Shown in pieces: positions 61,612 through 64,000 of a stretch of DNA of 64,000 nucleotides (its first letter is position 1; each line of letters begins with the position of its first letter). The notes beneath the pieces were generated by a model that did no database searches, was not told the origin of the DNA, and was given only the letters and a program-made list of their open reading frames with translations. The position numbers and the translations under genes were made by a program. Source of the DNA: Parundibacterium terreum (GTDB taxonomy: Bacteria > Pseudomonadota > Gammaproteobacteria > Burkholderiales > Burkholderiaceae_D); NCBI RefSeq assembly GCF_014636315.1, contig NZ_BMED01000003.1:558001-622000 (forward strand), in the 5' to 3' direction.

Positions 61612-62586
61612 ATGAATACGATGATCCACGGAGTGATCCGTGATCCCGGCCTGGGGGCGGCTACCGGGAGCCACAAGCCGGAAGCGCAGGATGTTGCTGG
61701 AACTACTACCGAAGCTGCTGCCGAAACTGCAATTGGCGAAGACAAGCCGCTGGCCGTCGCGGAGGCCAGGCCCGCGCCGGGATCCGATGCAGCCAAAGCA
61801 CAATCCCGGCTGCGCCCCTTCCTGCTCGCAGTGCTGCCGCCTTTGCTGGGTGTGGCCTTCCTGGTGCTGGTGTGGGAAATCATTGCCTACAAAAATACGG
61901 CCTTTCCGTCGCCGATGACGACGCTGGAAGAGGCGATCAAAGTTTTTTCCGATCCCTTTTACCAAAAGGGTCCGAATGACCAGGGCATAGGCTGGAACAT
62001 CTACGCATCTCTGAAAAGGGTTGCGGTCGGCTTCGGCCTGGCGGCCGTGGTCGGCATACCCTTGGGCTTTTTGATCGGCCGTTTCAAATTTTTATCCGGC
62101 ATGTTCAACCCCATCATCAGCTTGTTGAAACCGGTGTCGCCGCTGGCCTGGCTGCCTATCGGCCTGCTGGTGTTCAAGTCGGCCAACCCGGCAGCGATCT
62201 GGTCCATCTTTATCTGTTCCATCTGGCCGATGATCATCAATACGGCAATCGGCGTGCAACGCGTGCCGCAGGATTATATGAATGTGGCGCGGGTGCTGAA
62301 CCTGTCGGAATGGAAGATCGTAACCAAGATTCTGTTTCCATCCGTGCTGCCCTATATGTTGACTGGCGTGCGGCTGGCGATAGGCACCGCGTGGCTGGTG
62401 ATCGTTGCGGCTGAGATGCTCACCGGCGGCGTAGGCATAGGCTTCTGGGTATGGGATGAATGGAATAACCTGAATGTGCCGCACATCATCATTGCGATTG
62501 TCGTGATAGGGATGGTCGGGCTGATACTGGAGCAAATCCTGGTGTCGCTGGCCAAGGCATTCACTTACGAAGACGCTGGCAATTAA
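61612..62586 (+). CDS. nrtB: nitrate ABC transporter permease
   Basis: Inner-membrane protein of 324 residues. The first 65 residues are a low-complexity, Ala/Glu/Pro-rich cytoplasmic extension not usual in length. Then come six membrane segments of the binding-protein-dependent permease fold, with the EAA-like loop in [20 protein letters not shown] and [20 protein letters not shown]. It pairs with the ATPase downstream. Confidence 0.92.
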   Translation: MNTMIHGVIRDPGLGAATGSHKPEAQDVAGTTTEAAAETAIGEDKPLAVAEARPAPGSDAAKAQSRLRPFLLAVLPPLLGVAFLVLVWEIIAYKNTAFPSPMTTLEEAIKVFSDPFYQKGPNDQGIGWNIYASLKRVAVGFGLAAVVGIPLGFLIGRFKFLSGMFNPIISLLKPVSPLAWLPIGLLVFKSANPAAIWSIFICSIWPMIINTAIGVQRVPQDYMNVARVLNLSEWKIVTKILFPSVLPYMLTGVRLAIGTAWLVIVAAEMLTGGVGIGFWVWDEWNNLNVPHIIIAIVVIGMVGLILEQILVSLAKAFTYEDAGN

Positions 62587-62654
62587 AAGCTGATGCAATC
62601 GGCGCCAAGTGCCGATTGCCCTGCTGTGGAATCTATCTCATTGGGAAAAGCATC

Positions 62655-63488
62655 ATGGAAAACGTGGACAGCAAATCGGCGGATGCCAAGGCAGATGCCA
62701 AATACATCGATATCCGCCAGGCGGAAATGGTTTTCCATACACGCAAGGGCAGCTTCCATGCGCTGCGCGATATCAACCTGACGGTGCGCAAGGGGGAATT
62801 CGTGACCCTGATTGGACACTCCGGCTGCGGCAAATCGACGCTACTGAACCTGATCGCGGGCCTGACCAAGGCCACCTCCGGAGCGTTGCTGTGCGCGCAC
62901 CGGGAAATCGCCGGCCCTTCGCCGGATCGTGGCGTGGTGTTCCAGAACCACTCTCTGCTGCCGTGGCTGACCTGTTATGAAAATGTGTACCTGGCGGTGG
63001 AGCGTGTCTTTGGCAAAACAGAGAACAGCACCAAGCTGAAGCGGCGCGCCATGGCAGCGCTTGCGCTGGTGGGGTTGACGCATGCTGAAAACAAGCGTCC
63101 GAACGAGATTTCCGGTGGCATGAAGCAAAGGGTGGGTATCGCAAGGGCGTTGTCGATAGAACCTAAGGTTTTGCTGATGGACGAGCCCTTTGGCGCGCTG
63201 GATGCGCTGACCCGCGCCCATTTGCAGGATGAGTTGCTGAAGATCGTCGCCAAGACCAATTCGACAGTCGTGATGGTCACGCATGATGTGGATGAGGCGG
63301 TGCTGCTGTCCGACCGCATCGTGATGATGACCAATGGTCCGGCGGCGACTATAGGCGAGATATTGCAAGTAAGGCTGGAGCGTCCGCGCGACAGGGTGGA
63401 GCTGGCGCAAAATCCTCTGTATTCCGAATACCGGACCTCGGTGCTGGAGTTTCTGTATCACCGGCAATCGCATCCCGCTGCTGCATGA
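62655..63488 (+). CDS. nrtD: nitrate ABC transporter ATP-binding protein
   Basis: ATPase of 277 residues. Walker A is [12 protein letters not shown], the signature [15 protein letters not shown], Walker [14 protein letters not shown], and the switch histidine is in VTHDVDEA. It lacks the NrtA-like C-terminal domain of cyanobacterial NrtC, so it is of the NrtD/TauB-type. The start at 62655 has GGGA nearby; an ATG at 62616 in the same frame is less likely. It energises nrtAB. Confidence 0.9.
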   Translation: MENVDSKSADAKADAKYIDIRQAEMVFHTRKGSFHALRDINLTVRKGEFVTLIGHSGCGKSTLLNLIAGLTKATSGALLCAHREIAGPSPDRGVVFQNHSLLPWLTCYENVYLAVERVFGKTENSTKLKRRAMAALALVGLTHAENKRPNEISGGMKQRVGIARALSIEPKVLLMDEPFGALDALTRAHLQDELLKIVAKTNSTVVMVTHDVDEAVLLSDRIVMMTNGPAATIGEILQVRLERPRDRVELAQNPLYSEYRTSVLEFLYHRQSHPAAA

Positions 63489-63529
63489 GGATGCCACATC
63501 CTGGCGCTGCTTCGGTGTAAGCTATCGCC

Positions 63530-64000
63530 ATGGAAAATACAGATATCAAAAAAACCGCTGAGCCTCTGCAGGCCGCGCGTTTCATCAAGGAAATCGGGCG
63601 CGGCAAGAATGGCGCGCGCAGCATGTCGCGCGAAGACGCGCAATTGCTGTATTCCGCAATGCTGGAAGGCCGCGTCTCCGATCTGGAAATGGGCGGCATC
63701 CTGCTGGCAATGCGCATCAAGGGCGAATCCACGGATGAGATTGCCGGCTTCATGGCGGCGGCCGAAAACCAGATGCAGCAATTGACGGCGCCGGCCAACA
63801 GCCGCTATGCACCTGTCGTCATTCCCACCTATAACGGCGCGCGCAAAAAAGCGAACCTGACCCCGCTGCTGGCGCTGCTGCTGGCGCGACGTGGCGTGCC
63901 GGTGCTGGTGCACGGCGTATTGCGTGATGCGGGCAGGGTAGCGACGGCGGAAATATTCGAAGCGCTGCAGCATCCGCTAGCACAGTCCGTTTCCGAGGCC
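63530..64000 (+). CDS. ybiB: YbiB-family DNA-binding protein, N-terminal part (cut by the right edge)
   Basis: First 157 codons of a protein of the anthranilate phosphoribosyltransferase-like fold (TrpD2/YbiB). The N-terminal helical domain is clear (SREDAQLLYSAMLEGRVSDL, MGGILLAMRIKGESTDEIAG), then the start of the nucleoside-binding domain (PTYNGARKKANLTPLLALLL, GVPVLVHGV). YbiB is a DNA-binding, SOS-linked protein in E. coli. It follows the nitrate ATPase gene by 41 bases and is probably read from the same operon. Confidence 0.88.
   Translation, partial: MENTDIKKTAEPLQAARFIKEIGRGKNGARSMSREDAQLLYSAMLEGRVSDLEMGGILLAMRIKGESTDEIAGFMAAAENQMQQLTAPANSRYAPVVIPTYNGARKKANLTPLLALLLARRGVPVLVHGVLRDAGRVATAEIFEALQHPLAQSVSEA

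Noticed and set aside
1-64000. CRISPR arrays, insertion sequences, prophage or integron
   Set aside because: No regular spacer-repeat pattern, no transposase-like frame, and no integrase other than the chromosomal XerD was seen.

Overview
The window looks like chromosome of a betaproteobacterium, most likely family Oxalobacteraceae (Janthinobacterium/Herminiimonas/Undibacterium-like). This rests on the style of the housekeeping proteins (MutL, MiaA, AmiC, TsaE, QueG, TsaD, PlsY, XerD), a THIN-B-like B3 metallo-beta-lactamase, a YbiB gene after a nitrate transporter, and moderate GC with GC-rich third codon positions. No phage, insertion sequence, CRISPR array or rRNA was seen. Family names come from reading the proteins, not from a database search.

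Left part (1-11.9 kb): a TonB-dependent receptor (cut by the left edge), a diheme c-type cytochrome-like lipoprotein and a parallel beta-helix lipoprotein form one leftward operon, divergent from a GlxA-type AraC regulator. Then come a possible 29-residue membrane peptide divergent from a LysR gene, an HD-GYP phosphodiesterase, a trio of redox-type genes (DsrE-like, PNPOx-like, phthalate-dioxygenase-reductase-like), a B3 metallo-beta-lactamase and a GAF-GGDEF diguanylate cyclase.

Centre left (11.9-28.7 kb): a sugar-oxidation regulon. A ChvE-GguA-GguB multiple-sugar ABC transporter runs leftward. Rightward runs an operon of an IlvD/Edd-type aldonate dehydratase, an AraD1/GguC protein, alpha-ketoglutarate semialdehyde dehydrogenase and a sugar dehydrogenase, which is the L-arabinose/pentose route to 2-oxoglutarate. 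A GbpR-like LysR regulator follows. A second rightward operon has DgoK kinase, a second IlvD/Edd dehydratase, an SMP-30 lactonase, a KDPG/KDPGal-type aldolase and an aldose epimerase, which is a De Ley-Doudoroff galactose route. Three copies of the same operator/promoter block (two in inverted orientation between chvE and the first dehydratase, one in front of dgoK) tie the transporter and both branches to one regulator. The layout suggests one transporter, one dehydrogenase and one lactonase serve D-galactose and L-arabinose, which share C1-C4 stereochemistry, with the routes splitting at the two dehydratases.

Middle (28.7-51.8 kb): a GAF protein, an NTF2-like/AraC pair, an orphan six-hairpin-type lipoprotein, tRNA-Met, then miaA, mutL, a DedA protein, a TPR-GAF histidine kinase, amiC, tsaE and queG. 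A C4-dicarboxylate module follows: sensor DctS, regulator DctR and an AEC carrier on one strand, the TRAP transporter DctPQM on the other. After it lies a probable small non-coding RNA with its own promoter, three hairpins and a terminator, then ogt and xerD.

Right part (51.9-64 kb): a large TonB-dependent receptor, a GNAT acetyltransferase, a YbaK-type deacylase, plsY, a Cache-domain secreted protein and tsaD. The last module is nitrate uptake: the ANTAR regulator NasT, a leader RNA with an ANTAR-type hexaloop hairpin and a terminator, nrtA-nrtB-ATPase, and the start of ybiB cut by the right edge.
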